From the NCBI GenBank assembly GCA_029224185.1, contig CM055205.1:6182309-6246308 (forward strand): DNA of 64,000 nucleotides. Direction: 5' to 3'. This DNA is from Karalla daura. Its lineage: Eukaryota; Chordata; Actinopteri; Chaetodontiformes; Leiognathidae. The position numbers were made by a program, and so were the translations under genes. The stretch's first letter is position 1. Each line of letters begins with the position of its first letter. The notes beneath the pieces were generated by a model. That model was given only the letters and a program-made list of their open reading frames with translations. It did no database searches and was not told the origin of the DNA. Shown here piece after piece: positions 38,462-50,225 of this stretch.

Positions 38462-39767
38462 CATTATGTAAGTGGACGTGTTCCCAGGATAGCCCCATAT
38501 CTGAATAGGAAATATAATATATTAAAATGATAATCAGCAGATGAATGATGAAATTTAGCCTCTTGGGGTGAAAGATGAAGTGGAGCTTCAGGGGCCATAT
38601 GGAAGAGTGTTTTAGCTGAGTGTGTTTCATGCTCCAACATGCAGAATCCAACAGGACAAACAGGACATGTAAAACGTTTTTTCTTTTTTTCTACCCTGCA
38701 GCTGGTACATGGTTAAAACAGTTAACAAGGATAATTTTATTCAAATTCAGCCAGTATGATGACTACTGAAATCAGTGTGTGGTGTGTAAACGTCAGCCTC
38801 TGTGACTTTCTATCGATAATTTAGAGAGAGGTTTGCTGGTACAGGCCTGGTTTCATCACCGATGTTTAGACATTAATGAAATGTGGCATTGCTGCAGATA
38901 CACACAAAGCACTGTCTTCAAAGGTTTTTTTTTTTTAAGTACAGTTGTATAGAGCACTGATCAATAGTCATTATATTAGCTTGCAGTAGGGGGTGGTAGG
39001 CACAGCAATATACCCCCTTGTAGGTTCAGCAACAAATTATTAAACCACTTGGAAAAAAAGATGTGACACTATGTTCCCTCTGCTTCCGTACACTTGTGAT
39101 AAAGCACAATAGTCCCATGCACTGTAAAGCAATGACATAATGCTGCTAAATCTGAATATGGTGTTGAAGGATCAGATTGGAATAAGAGATCAGAGAGATG
39201 AAACAAGATGGTCAAAGAAAAGTATGTGCGGATTTTTGTAGACTTACCTATGGAAAAACTGCTCCTTCTCTGTGTGATATAGATATATTAGCTAATTTGC
39301 GGTTCCACATTTTTCACACAAAGCAAACATAATAGTGGTGAGTTAGCTCCATCTCAATCTCGGGTGACAAATTACATGAAAAGACCAGAACCAGCAATGA
39401 ATTGATTCTACAAAGTAAGTATTGTCTGTGTACCAACAGCCTGATGTATGACTCCTCTGTGCCAAAGAGCTCCATCCATCAGTGAGTCACACCGTTGCCC
39501 TAGGCGACATCTTCCTTCATTGCCATGAACATGTTGTTCTTACTTTGACTCAATCCCACATACGCCCTCCAGCTGCCACAAATACTCACTAGAGGACCAA
39601 ATATTTATCAGTCCACAAATTAAATAGTGCAAAAACGCAGTGTTGTGTCTTGTCTAAGTGATGTTATTTTTTTTAAGCTTGCTTTGAAGCATGACTGTTC
39701 TGGTTTTGGTTTTGATCTGAGCTAACACAATGTTGGAATCTGTCACCACCTCTATTTGCACAGTAAT

Positions 39768-39925
39768 ATCCATTCATCCATGCATTATCTTACCTGCTTC
39801 TTTGAATGGTGCCTGTGCAGGTGCTCATGGGGCAAAGACAGGGAATGTATGTACACTGGACAGGTCACCAGTCCATCACACACACACATGCACACACATG
39901 CTTGGGATTCAAACATGAGGCCCTC
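39768..39925 (-). mobile_element. Truncated copy of ATGG-tailed teleost dispersed repeat
   Basis: It contains the tail complement TCCATTCATCCATGCATTAT, then GGACAGGTCACCAGTCCATC. It breaks into a short CA run where the rest of the element should be. Confidence 0.6.
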
Positions 39926-40759
39926 TTTCTATTTTGCCATACAATCATGTAGAAGGCATAATAATAAATAGTAATGCATGCATGAACATCAGACATCTGC
40001 CCAAATGAGAACTTTTAATAATCTTAGAACATTTCACTCAAGTAAAACTTTTACTTCTCATGGGGTAAAAGTCTAAACAGGTAAATCATCAATCACAGTG
40101 TCAGTGAAATGTTTTTCAGTTGAACTAATTGTGTGACTCTGTATGTATGAACACACTGTGACAGCTTTATTTGCGCCTCATATCTCCCTCCTCTCCTGGT
40201 TTCCACTGTGCACAAATCACATTACAGTGAATACCGCCCCTGTGCAGCTGACAGCATTTTTCAAAAACAGACTTTTCCCTCCTGACAAGCACAAGTGCAG
40301 CAAGCGTGATGCCCAAAATTTGAATACATTTAAAAAGGTTTTATTGAGAAAAGGTTTTATGGCCCGTATTGAACAATAACGAGCGGCACAGCCGTGCAGG
40401 CGCACATCAACTGGCAGACACACACGCACACCCCTCTGCCTCTTCATCATAGGATGTGGCACCTGACGGCCCATTAGTTCCCAAAGTGCTATTCTATTCT
40501 ATGAATTCCTCTCCTTATAGAATATTTAGACTCTGTGTGTTTCCCTCCGCTCGTCAACTCTGGATGCATTATTCATGTTAATGTGCCATTATCTGACGCG
40601 CGGCGTGATGTAACGCAGCCATTCCCCGGCCCCGCACCCGCAAACACATCCAGTGACCTTCTGAACTGTGCACTGCCATCACCCCGCCTGCAGCGCTTAC
40701 AGCAGCTCCGCTTCATGTAATACGCAGAGGGAGAGGGAATTTGTGCTTTACAGGGCCTT

Positions 40760-41255
40760 TATTGCGCAATTAAAAAAAGAGTGTGCTTTGTGAAAGCTCC
40801 GGCTACATTAAAGATAACAAAAAGATTTAAGGTTTCAGCACAGCATGAGTCCACCCGTGACTGCGTGCTTACAGCCGGCAAAGCTTTTAAGAAAGAGATA
40901 GAGAGCATCAGAGTGAGTGGAGCCCGCATTCAATTATGCAATTAAAAAGGTACGTCTGTATTTGAGATGGACGGATGTATCCTGACCATATGCTTGAATT
41001 TTAAAGAGATATGGCACAAGGGAGAAAAGACAGGCGATATGAGTTAACAAGCCTTTGGTGCAATTAAAAGATAAGTCAAAGCCCGTCTGCAACCGAGATA
41101 GAATGAGTGAATGATTTTGAGTTTTAATGTGCCTTTCATGAATCCATAAGGTATGTCTGGGTTTGTGATAGAGAGAAGAAAAGAGAAAAAAAAAGACTTT
41201 AATCAAGCTATGAAAAGGTATGCTTACAAAACAGGGCGAGAGAGAGAGATACAGA
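40760..41255 (+). repeat. Possible degenerate tandem duplication
   Basis: A theme GCAATTAAAA(A)..GGTAYGTCTG..GAGATAG recurs at about 40.76, 40.94, 41.06, 41.15 and 41.21 kb with uneven spacing. It is too decayed to give a unit length by eye. Confidence 0.3.
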
Positions 41256-41979
41256 GGAAATGAACTGAAAGAATTTATTTTATTCGGACTTTGTTTGAAT
41301 AGTGGGAAATGTGCCTATTTGTTTTCTTTGCTGAGAGTCAGATAAGGAAATAGGCACCACTCTTGTGTCTGCATGCTTATTATGTAGCAGGAGCCAGCTG
41401 CTGCCTGAGCTCAGAGTGGCTGAGAGCAAAGTAAAGAGTGTTTAAGTACAAAGGTGACAGAATACTTTTACTTTCATAAATTTTGTTAATTAACATGTTT
41501 GATCAGCGACTCTTGGTGGAAATGGCAGACAGACTGTGTTGCCTTTGAGCTGAGCCACACCGAGAGTCTCCAGCCTCTATGCTAAGCTAAGACAGCTGTC
41601 TTCATGTTTTGCCTTCATATCCAGAATTCATACACACGGGAGCAGCTTCTTAATTAATTCTTTGTGAATATTTATTTTGGAAGAAAAAAGAATTTCCTTG
41701 TTTTTAGGCTTTTATTGCTATCAGCCCCCATCCCCTCCCCCTTTTCCCCGATCACCCCGCCCCCATAGAATACATTACTCAGTTGACTGACCCCTGACCC
41801 CTGACTGTGACGCACATCTGTTCAGTGATTCACTGACTATGCATCTTCATCATCTTGCGTCCACCCATGGAAGTCTAAAAGTACAGACTAAATAAATCTT
41901 TAAACAATCCAACATGCCCTCGTACATGTTGCATACATTTCTATATAAAGGGGTCAGTGGTCATAGCGCTGTCACAGCA

Positions 41980-42222
41980 AGAAAGAGCTTTTGCATGTCC
42001 TGCCATGTCTGTGTCCTGGTTCTTAGGTTACCTCCCACTGTCCAAAAACATCCCTGTTTATGCTCGGAAAATTTAAATTGCCTTGAGGTGTAAAGTGTAA
42101 ATGGTGTGTACGTGTGTGTCGTACCATGGACCGGGGTGCACTCCTTCCTCTCGCCCCGCGAGCACTGGGATTTGCTCCAGCAGACCCCAATTTCGTACAG
42201 AGATAATGGATGAATGAATGAA
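41980..42222 (+). mobile_element. Degenerate copy of ATGG-tailed teleost dispersed repeat
   Basis: On the plus strand: TTGCATGTCCTGCCATG, GTTACCTCCCACTGTCCAAA, AACATCCCTGTTTATG, AAATTGCCTTGAGGTG, ATGGACCGGGGTGCACTCC, and a tail ATAATGGATGAATGAATGAA. Block order is right but sequence is eroded. Confidence 0.65.
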
Positions 42223-44929
42223 TTTCAGCCTGTTAAAAAGCGATTTTTATCTTGCCAATTGGTGGCACTGTGCCCCATGCTGCTTCGCTCCCCGGCGGGG
42301 CTGCTCCACCGCCCACGAACCAAAAACACACAACCTCTTCAGGACCCTCAGTTCTACTGCACACAGTGCAGAATACACCGGTGAAAACAATGGTGTGGAT
42401 AATGATGGAAATGTAAAGTTTGTGAATGCCTCAGTGTCTGCGTGGTGAGCGACCAGCTTGTCAGAGAGTGTCTCAGAGGGAAGCAGGCACCATCCCCACA
42501 CTGACAAGGATTAGGCAGGTGGAGAGAATGAAAGACTAAAACTGTCTTCTCAGTCATCAAACCTAAATATTGTGGCTCCGGAAAAAAAGAAAAATGTTTT
42601 CCCCTTTCCATGTGACGGGCCAATAAATGCAAGGCTTTTCACAACTAATTAACATGATGGCTTGGATGCTCCACGATATTGACAGTGGCTTTATAGGCTG
42701 GTGTGGGTTGATGCACAGGTTATTTTTAAGATAACAGACGAGCATGATGCATAATTTATCACACCAAAGGATAACCCTCCCAAGCTGCCGAATAAAGGAA
42801 GCAATAAGGGCAGCAAGGCATGCAGCTGAAATGACTGATAGTGCTTTACAACAGCTACTAAATAGAGTAGATGAGAAAAAAAAGTTCTGTTTGCACATCA
42901 TCTTAAAGGGAAGTGTAATTATACATCAGCCAATCAAACACCTAGCTCTGACTTCCTGTGCCTGACCTTGCTGGACTCGTAACCATGGAAATTTTTTTCC
43001 TCCAGAGTGCAGCTTGGTCATACAAAACCTCTGTGTGTGTGCATATGTGTGTGTGTGTTTGTGGACAACAAACAAGAGCAGCTTCCCATGTCTTTCTCTC
43101 AACAGGGCACCTTGGAAACAGTCTTGTTCTGCCTTTTATGGCTCACCATACTGTGTCCAAATAACAAATATGCAAGGATGATGAACCACTGCCCCGACCA
43201 CGCACGCATGCACACACACACACGTATTCTCCCGGGTAGCAAATGTTCTTTTCACACACAGATCGGATAAATATGTGAAAATGACTGTTTGTTTTCTTTT
43301 CATTTGGGATCTGTTATGACAATCTGCATAAATAATGCATCTTCAGGAAACACTGAAATATTTACACAACACATATTGGCACATATTTGAATTTGGATTG
43401 TGTGTATGTCTCTTTGTGGATGGATGTGTGCTTATGTGTGTGCGTGTGTGTGCATGTGTGCGTGTGTGTGAGGTTGTTTCTTTTAACATTATTTCAGCTA
43501 CAGACCCTGCCTTGAAGTGAGCCTGCCTTTAATGAGAGCCGCGGCTTACAGAGGCAGAAATGCTGCTTTCGTTCGCTTCCCCCACGGCATTATCAGTCAT
43601 TGACAGCTGGTGAATGCGGCGCTCAATTTATGGAGACTATCCTTTCAGATTGGCATTTGATGGGCAGTTCAGAGACTCAAGAGTTGTACAAAAACTTACC
43701 TTACACTACAATATTTATCTCACCGTTGATGAAAAGTTGAAAGACCTCAACCATGAAGTGGAGGATGATTGCACTTGGATTGACTGTCTGGACTTTTTCT
43801 CCCGTGTTGAATGAAATGAAAGTTCTCAAATTGATTGTGCATGTGTCTGCCAGCCATTTTTATGTATTTATTTATGTTTTTTTCCCTCTTACTTATCTAA
43901 ATGAACCTTGAAGGTCATAATAATGAATTTTTAATAGAAAACACACACCTGGGGTAATTTAGAGTCTCCAATTGCATTTCTTTACTTATAATATTTATTC
44001 AGAACTCAATTTAAGGATTGTCAGTCACCTGCAGTTTTGTTCCTGAAGGACTCTTATATGCACCAATGTGTAGATATCCAGTCAAAGACAAGTATATGCA
44101 CATGGTGATTACAATACAGACTTTTAGTCCCTGGTATGAGTCGAGATGAGGTCATCTGAGAAAAGTTTGAACTAATGCAAAAGCGTCTGCAGCCAAACAG
44201 CAAAAAGCCCCTCAGACCAGGCATACTTAGAAAGGATGATATCTCGGCAGGTGCAGAATATGCCAGCAGGGTTATTCGCCCCAGCAGGATAGCTGACAAC
44301 ATCCCAGCCCATAAAATGGCAATAAATATATAGGCAGTCTTAATCTGCCTTTCATATAATACCACTAAATATTCCTTTAGGCCGGGAGTGAATCATGAAT
44401 ACCCAGTGACGAGCTGAGTGGCTAATGCTTTAATCTCCTGTGGTATAGAGACCCATATTTTATGATTTAAACTCCTTCCCTATAGTATTTTTAAGTTGTG
44501 CTGTGATTGCTAGCATGTTGTGGAAAAAGTCTATGGAAACAATGACAATGAACTTTCTCACATCAGTGAAACCTCACATTCAGTTTCAGTCTGTAAAGAT
44601 GTGGCTCAGGACGAGGCCAGGAAAACATTTTTACTTTGACTTTGTTGAATAACATCAGTTTATTCCGAGTCAAAGATGTACAGCTGAACAAAAACATCCT
44701 CATTCTTATCTAAATTTTAGATTATGATGTTTGAGGTTAAAAATATGGTACAAACTATGCCAGATCGCACCTCTGATTCCTTTGATCTCAACCAGCCAGG
44801 TCTAGACATTAAATAAAGCCATATAAACATTTTTGTTTTTTGTTTCATTCTAGGCCCCCTTTAATTTCCTCACTTTTTTGCAATCAGGTAATAACCATGG
44901 GTTCCTGGTGGTACTGAGACAGGTGTCAG

Positions 44930-45370
44930 ACCTGCTCTGGAGTTTGCTCTGCGCATGCTCAGTGTCTCCTCTCAGCTGATTCGCATCAGAGGCGGCGGAG
45001 CGGCGGAGATCGGCCGGTGCGACGGCTCATGGACCCGCGGTGAGAGGAGGAGAGCTGCGGCCAGGGGGGTAAGGCTGAGTTGCGGAGCACTGGGGGACAC
45101 TTTATACAGGAGGAAGGAGGAGAAAACTGGGAGAGGGGCTGCTAAAATGAAGAAGTGGCGGAGAAAAGTGTCAAGAGAGACTGATGTTGCACGAGCGCGC
45201 GTGATGACTCACTGTGTCCGGCGCGCGCGCGCGTCTATACATGTATGTGCGCGCGTGTGTGTGCGCGGTAGAGTTGACGTGACCTCTGCTTTTTATTTAC
45301 TTCATCTTCTTTCCCCCCAAACGTCTCCAAACGCGACGTGTTCGCCCTCATCGCTGAGCAGTGACGGCAA
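44930..45370 (+). promoter_or_regulatory. nrsn1: CpG-rich promoter and probable non-coding first exon of nrsn1
   Basis: There is an abrupt switch from AT-rich DNA to a block dense in CpG (for example GGCGGCGGAGCGGCGGAG). No TATA box is evident. Inside it, GACCCGCG|GTGAGAG at 45,040 is a near-consensus splice donor. It can be paired with the acceptor ending at 47,849 in front of the start codon, giving a 5' UTR exon ending at 45,039 and an intron of 2.81 kb. The transcription start is inferred to lie around 44.93-45.0 kb. A start closer to 47.7 kb, near a TTTATAA, remains possible. Confidence 0.55.
45218..45268. repeat. Alternating purine-pyrimidine (GC/GT) tract
   Basis: Runs of (GC)n at about 45,220-45,233 and mixed GC/GT at 45,241-45,266 are the classical Z-DNA-prone composition. 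The tract lies just inside the first intron next to the CpG-rich promoter. Confidence 0.7.
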
Positions 45371-46239
45371 AGCAAATGTGGTATCATGTGTCCTCCATTA
45401 GTGCGGGGCAGTCAAGACACCCTGTTGCATTTGCTGATGCTTCAGGATGGTAATTGAAATGCCGGATTCCAGGTTTTTAACCGGGCTTAATGTGGATTTA
45501 ATCAGGGGAGCTTTTCCTTCTTCCCAGCACCACAGACCTGTCTCAGCAACCCTCACGGAGCTGTGGTTGCTGCTGCTGCACTTGTACCAACTGATCAACA
45601 AGCCAGTCTGGATTAAGTTAATGTGTTATTTATTCAGGGGGGTGGGGGGGAAAAGAAAATCAGCAATCCATTTGTGAGCCATATGAAAAATAAATAAATC
45701 ACATTAATATTCAAGACCAGTAAGTTTGGTAACACACTTTACAGCTTAATCCATCATAATACCCACATAATACACTGTGAGTCACCAGCCAGTGCTCCAT
45801 ATATTCAGTTAAAGCTTATTTGCATATTAAATAGGTTTGGTTTAAAAAGCATTACTTTAGAGAAGTGTGAAAGTATACTCCATTCACTACTTAAAGGAAT
45901 CTCATTTTAGCAAGCGCTGCAGAATAGTGGCCAACCACAGAAAAAAAAGAATCCAACTGAAATCACCCCTTTTATTCTATTTTTCTAATTTTAGAAAATA
46001 GCATGACACTGCTAGCTTGTGTTATCATAGTCCAGATATTCTCAAGAAAGCTCCCTTTTGTGGAAGTATTGTTTTTCCTTAAAGACGTTTGCACATATTT
46101 ACCCTCTTTCGGCTACAAACAGTATGAAACAATATGAAGCCATCAATATGTTTAGCTGAATGAATTGTGTGGGGTTAGAACTGAAAAATCTATAAAAGAT
46201 TTGTAAAAAAAAATCAGACACAGTATATTTGTACAATAT

Positions 46240-46350
46240 ATTATTTATACTCATATAAGAGTATAAATATAATAATATAATATACTTATATATGAGTATA
46301 AATATACTCATATATTGATGTATATATACTCATATATGAGTATAAATACA
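46240..46350. repeat. AT-rich cluster of alternating palindromes
   Basis: Units related to TATACTCATATA and its complement TATATGAGTATA alternate several times. The clearest is a perfect 20-base palindrome at 46,325-46,344. It lies in the predicted first intron of nrsn1. Each pair can form a hairpin or cruciform. Confidence 0.8.
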
Positions 46351-47865
46351 TTAAAAACTTGCCCTCTGAACTGTAACAGGGTTAAAGTGTACCTGAAAAT
46401 CATGAAGTTATGAAGACTGTTGACTGAGATAAGTAAATAGTAGTGAAAAGCAAACTTTAATTCCAACTTCATAACTTTATACTCATCACATAGTCAGGCA
46501 ACTTCCTCACACAGTTGTAATTGGCACATGAATGCTGAGCTGATGGATGGAGCTATGCTTAACTTGGTTTTTGTTCATGTGTTATGCAGAGTGGTTTGCG
46601 AGAAGTCACTAGTTTAATATAAAGCAGAAACTCACTGATATGTTTTCCATTAAATGTAATGAAGCCTAAATTACAAACTGTAAATGCTGGAGATTAAATA
46701 CTGTGGTCATTAATCAGTCATCCACATGAATTTGAAAGCATTATTAGAAATGAGGTCATGTGAAGTCGAGGTTTCCAATTGAAATAACATTCATTGTGGC
46801 CCTTTCTGCCTCATTTTGCTGTGAATTCATTCCTCTAATTGTGTTGTCATTTGACATGAATGAATAGGACAGAAAGGTCAGATTTTAGTTCTCTTCTAAA
46901 GAAAATTCAACTGGGCAAAAACAGCATGTCAGCCCTGGAAAAAAAAGAGTATGTAGATGATGTCTCGCGGTACTACTCTGTAGTCTATTCACAAGAAAAT
47001 ACAATACTTGTAAAAGTGGTGTCTAAAAGCTTTATTCATCAAAGTAAAAGCTGAACCTCAACAGGTAATTTGGGCCAATTCATGACAGTCACTTGACATT
47101 AAAACACTTAGATGTAAGCTTTTGTTCAGCTTGCTGCTGTTAGATGCAGCCACGTCTGTTGGTTTGAGAGGTTATTTTCCTTTAAGGCGTGTGTGCATGA
47201 GTTTTTATTTATTTTGTACACTTGCCTACAATTTCCATTTTACAACAAGACCAGGGTTTGAAAGCAAACACACATCACATGGACTCACATCTAGCTTGTT
47301 TAATCGTGCGCAGTTGGTAACGGCTCAGTCTGTCGGGCTCATGTTTTCGACCTTGGAGGAGGGGAAAGACCTTACAGTACCCGAGCTGGGTGTTCTCCTC
47401 TGGTGATTGCTGTTTTGCTTGTTGGGGTTATCTTTCAAATCGCAGTCAGGTTAAGCTGAGCGTTTAGCTCCGACTGGGATCAGGCGTGTGTGGCCGCTGG
47501 GAGAGACAGTTTGAAGGCGGTGGATGAAAGAAATCAATCAAACCGCCGCAGGAGAATAACAACAGAAGGACATGTGTGCATATGCGCATGAGGAAGAATA
47601 GAGTGTGCGCGTACTTGCATGAGTGTGACTCATCTGTGGGTGGTAATAGAGCCACCTCAGGGCCGCGGCGGCTGCCAATCGCTCGCAATAACCGGGGCAA
47701 CCTGATGACAGGGGCAGAGATTTATAACCGGCCTGTGAAGAGAGGGAGGCTTTTATTGTGGGTGATCCATATTCAGCAGATGAACTGTGTTTGTGTCACA
47801 CCAAGGCGGAGCATGTGCACGCCCCTGAAAATCCATCTGTGTCTTTCAGGTGTACGAGGCGTGTG

Positions 47866-47925
47866 ATGGCGCTGTGCTCCGAGGCCTGTGTCTCCGGCTC
47901 GGGAGGAGACTCCTCCGGGAGTGAG
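47866..47925 (+). CDS. nrsn1: nrsn1 coding exon 1 (20 codons)
   Basis: This exon encodes MALCSEACVSGSGGDSSGSE, a short Cys- and Ser/Gly-rich N-terminus. The donor follows immediately as GAG|GTGAGC at 47,926, a good consensus. An acceptor (GTCTTTCAG) ends at 47,849, so 16 bases of 5' UTR precede the ATG in this exon. The reading frame stays open upstream across the acceptor, but that upstream part lies in the predicted intron and was not included. The intron to the next exon is 481 bp. Confidence 0.85.
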
Positions 47926-50225
47926 GTGAGCTTCAGTTTCCCCGGCTGATCATCCAGTTTCAATTGTATCACAGCTGAATGCCTCGCGTAGTCAGCATGA
48001 GACAACAGGAAGACATGCTTTTGATAGCAGTTCACAAATTCAGGTTCCAGTGAAATACTGGTGCTGTACTTCAAACAATTGCAAAACATTACAGCAAATT
48101 TAAATTGGATAGACCTTATTTTTAATCTGTATGGTGAAAATTAGTGGGTAGAGATCAATACTAAGTGAATTCTCACCATTTCTGCCTCATCACTATAGGC
48201 ATTATTTTCCATTAATTCGGGAGTAGGCTGGGAGCAATTAAAAAAAAGTAACTTGAGTACTTAAGATCTTGTTTGAAAACACATTTTTTTTCAAGTGACA
48301 AATTTACAGGAACACCATAAGTACTTAAGATTTCTGAAGCGTTGAGTGCATCCCATTTGTGAAATAAATATTTAGTCAAATCTAAAGCCTGAGCACATGT
48401 CTCCAGGCTGGCTCCAGCTGTCTTCAGTTTGGGGTGCGCTCCTATCTGCACCATTTCTACGAGGAGTGCTCGTCCTCCATGTGGGAGAGAGACCCGGAGG
48501 ACCAGGGGTTCGTCCAGAGCCAGAGGTCAACCCTGCGGTGGAGCTCAGCTGTGTGGAAGGTAAAGACAGTCCACTAAAAGAGCTCTGCTGTCCAATCAAT
48601 TACACACCACCGTTTCGTCTCCATTCCTGGGTCTTTACACCTGCCAGATTGAGAAATTGTTGTTCTTCTCGAGTCATTATGAATTTAGTTCATTTGAAAC
48701 TCTGACATCTTGATAATTAGGACATACTCATCTATGACGTTCTAAATTGAAACTAATCCATCCAACAAATAGATCCAGGGAAAGTAGCAGCACATACTCT
48801 GGTCGATCCCTTGAAATGTCACTGCTTAGAATCTGTGGGAAGGCACATTTGGTAGTTCCCACTCTGATATTTTATCTAAGTAAGCATCAGTCGCTGATTG
48901 ATATAACACAATAGGGATGTGATCCACCACTGGTTTGTGCTATGTCTCATGGGAGAAGCCATAGGCACACAGTAAGGGACCTATGTTAGTTTACAGCTCT
49001 GTTTGATGAAACCTAAGTGAAACTCCCTGGAGGGACGAGGGGGCAGGTGCCTTCTCAGAAAGTTAGGTGCTTGATATTATGTAGTAGCGTCTTTTTTCAT
49101 TCTCTCTCTTTGGCCAGCCCATGTTATTTTATCATATCATCCCTGAAACAAAGAGAAACTAAGTATTTATTTACCAGTTCTAAAAGGCATAAGTCTGTTG
49201 CTGACCCTACAATCCAACACTAATCCTTACTTTTGGACTCAGGCAATCAGTGCAATTTTTATTTTCTATGTACTGTGTTTGAAGGGTTACATTGTTTTTC
49301 TAAGCTCAACTAACCAATCATATGATCCAAATGCAGTAGCCAGTCAACGAACACTGTTTTTTTAGGACATATTTCAGACTACAGATGAGGAACAATGGTA
49401 GTCCATACTATTATGTGTAGCCTCTTTTCTAACACATGAGGTTTAAAAGAAAATGTATCTCTTGTGTGTCTGAAAGCCTGACTGAGTGAAGCCTTTTTTT
49501 TACCTGCCAGCAATGAATGGCCCTACTGGCCCTACTGTATAAACTCTTCGATATACTCACACAACAAAGTGCACACGGTGCATTTCCGTCTCTCCAGATG
49601 ATGAACTACAAGCAGTGGTGTGGTGGTATTTGTAAAGGTGAGGGATTTCATGTAAGCCCCCTGTCCATTTGGTAATTCTCTGGATTTTTTTTTTTTTGCA
49701 CCACAAACAACAAAATGACCTTTCCTAACAAGTGCAGAGCACTGAGGAAAGATTACTACCTCCAGGAAAAAGGACCCGGGATGTGTAAATCACCTCCGGT
49801 TTCTCCCTGTCTCCCGCCAGGTGTCCTTGGCCCTGGGTCTCCTGATCCTGACTGCTGGTGTTACCAGCCTGTCAGTCGGTTACTCCACTCCCCATAAGAT
49901 AGAGTCGTTCGGAGAGGGCGACCTGTTCTTCGTGGACACCCAAGCTGTGAAGTACAACAAAGGGCTGCACCTCAGCAGAGCGGCCGGGATCGGGCTCTCC
50001 TGTCTGGGCTCGGCACTGGTGGTGATGGGGGCCGCCGTCTGGATCCTACCCAGGGCCAACTTGAAAGAGAGGCTGTTCCACAGACCAGGGGAAGGGGAAC
50101 GGAAAGGAGAGCCAGGGTTAAAGTGGAGGGTCCCTGGGGATGTGGTCACCAAGGCGCCAGGGACAGATGAAGGGAAGATACCCGTCACACTGTCCAAAGT
50201 GGAAAATGTGCAGCCCAATTCTTAA
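47866..50225 (+). CDS. nrsn1: Neurensin-1-like two-pass vesicle membrane protein, three coding exons
   Basis: Joining 47,866-47,925, 48,407-48,559 and 49,821-50,225 gives 205 codons plus a TAA stop. Every junction is phase 0 with GT/AG borders. Neurensins are small neuronal proteins of vesicles and neurite membranes linked to neurite extension; mammalian NRSN1 is about 195 residues. Hallmarks seen: YGVRSYLHxFYE-like FGVRSYLHHFYEEC at residues 28-41; RWSSAVWK at 64-71, just before TM1; TM1 about 72-92; a loop with KIESFGEGD and VDTQAVKYN; TM2 about 126-147. The basic cytoplasmic tail ends VTKAPG..E.KIPVTLS.V.NVQP. That tail is typical of NRSN1 and, from memory, absent from NRSN2, hence the symbol. 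The start ATG has G at -3 and +4. It could also be a fish nrsn1-like paralogue. The family call is firm; the exact orthologue is less so. Confidence 0.92.
48407..48559 (+). CDS. nrsn1: nrsn1 coding exon 2 (51 codons), conserved pre-membrane domain
   Basis: This exon carries the neurensin signature RSYLHHFYEEC and the WSSAVWK motif that abuts the first membrane span. The acceptor TGTCTCCAG ends at 48,406 and the donor AAG|GTAAAG starts at 48,560. A second in-frame acceptor (TCTTCAG ending at 48,427) would shorten the protein by seven residues. I chose the first because it has the more natural tract and keeps a Cys before the motif. The following intron runs 48,560-49,820 and shows no other feature. 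Confidence 0.88.
49821..50225 (+). CDS. nrsn1: nrsn1 terminal coding exon (TM1, loop, TM2, tail)
   Basis: The acceptor CTCCCGCCAG ends at 49,820. The exon opens directly into the first hydrophobic span (starts VSLALGLLILTAG), then the GEGDLFFVDTQAVKYN loop, the second span (GLSCLGSALVVMGAAVWIL) and a charged tail ending ENVQPNS. The stop codon is at 50,223-50,225. The tail's KAPG and IPVTLS motifs match NRSN1. GC content rises well above that of the flanking introns, as expected for a fish coding exon. Confidence 0.93.
   Translation: MSLALGLLILTAGVTSLSVGYSTPHKIESFGEGDLFFVDTQAVKYNKGLHLSRAAGIGLSCLGSALVVMGAAVWILPRANLKERLFHRPGEGERKGEPGLKWRVPGDVVTKAPGTDEGKIPVTLSKVENVQPNS

Larger units (their letters stand above)
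38470..44925. other. Non-coding interval upstream of nrsn1
   Basis: AT-rich unique DNA with two dispersed-repeat copies, small GT runs (43.03, 43.43 kb) and a repeat-free block at 40.5-40.75 kb. An open frame at 43,614-43,814 has no recognisable domain and no splice support. Confidence 0.5.
45040..47849 (+). other. Predicted intron 1 of nrsn1 (5' UTR intron)
   Basis: The interval runs from the donor at 45,040 to the acceptor ending at 47,849. It holds alternating GC/GT purine-pyrimidine tracts just after the donor, a cluster of AT-rich palindromes at 46.24-46.35 kb, and otherwise AT-rich DNA. No further exon is convincing. The interval depends on the inferred first exon. Confidence 0.45.

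Noticed and set aside
43614..43814. 66-codon plus-strand frame with coding-like composition
   Set aside because: No recognisable motif, no splice sites and no promoter. Probably chance in complex non-coding DNA.
47758..47865. Upstream in-frame extension of the nrsn1 start
   Set aside because: It crosses a good splice acceptor ending at 47,849. The extra residues do not resemble neurensin N-termini, and the ATG at 47,866 has strong context.
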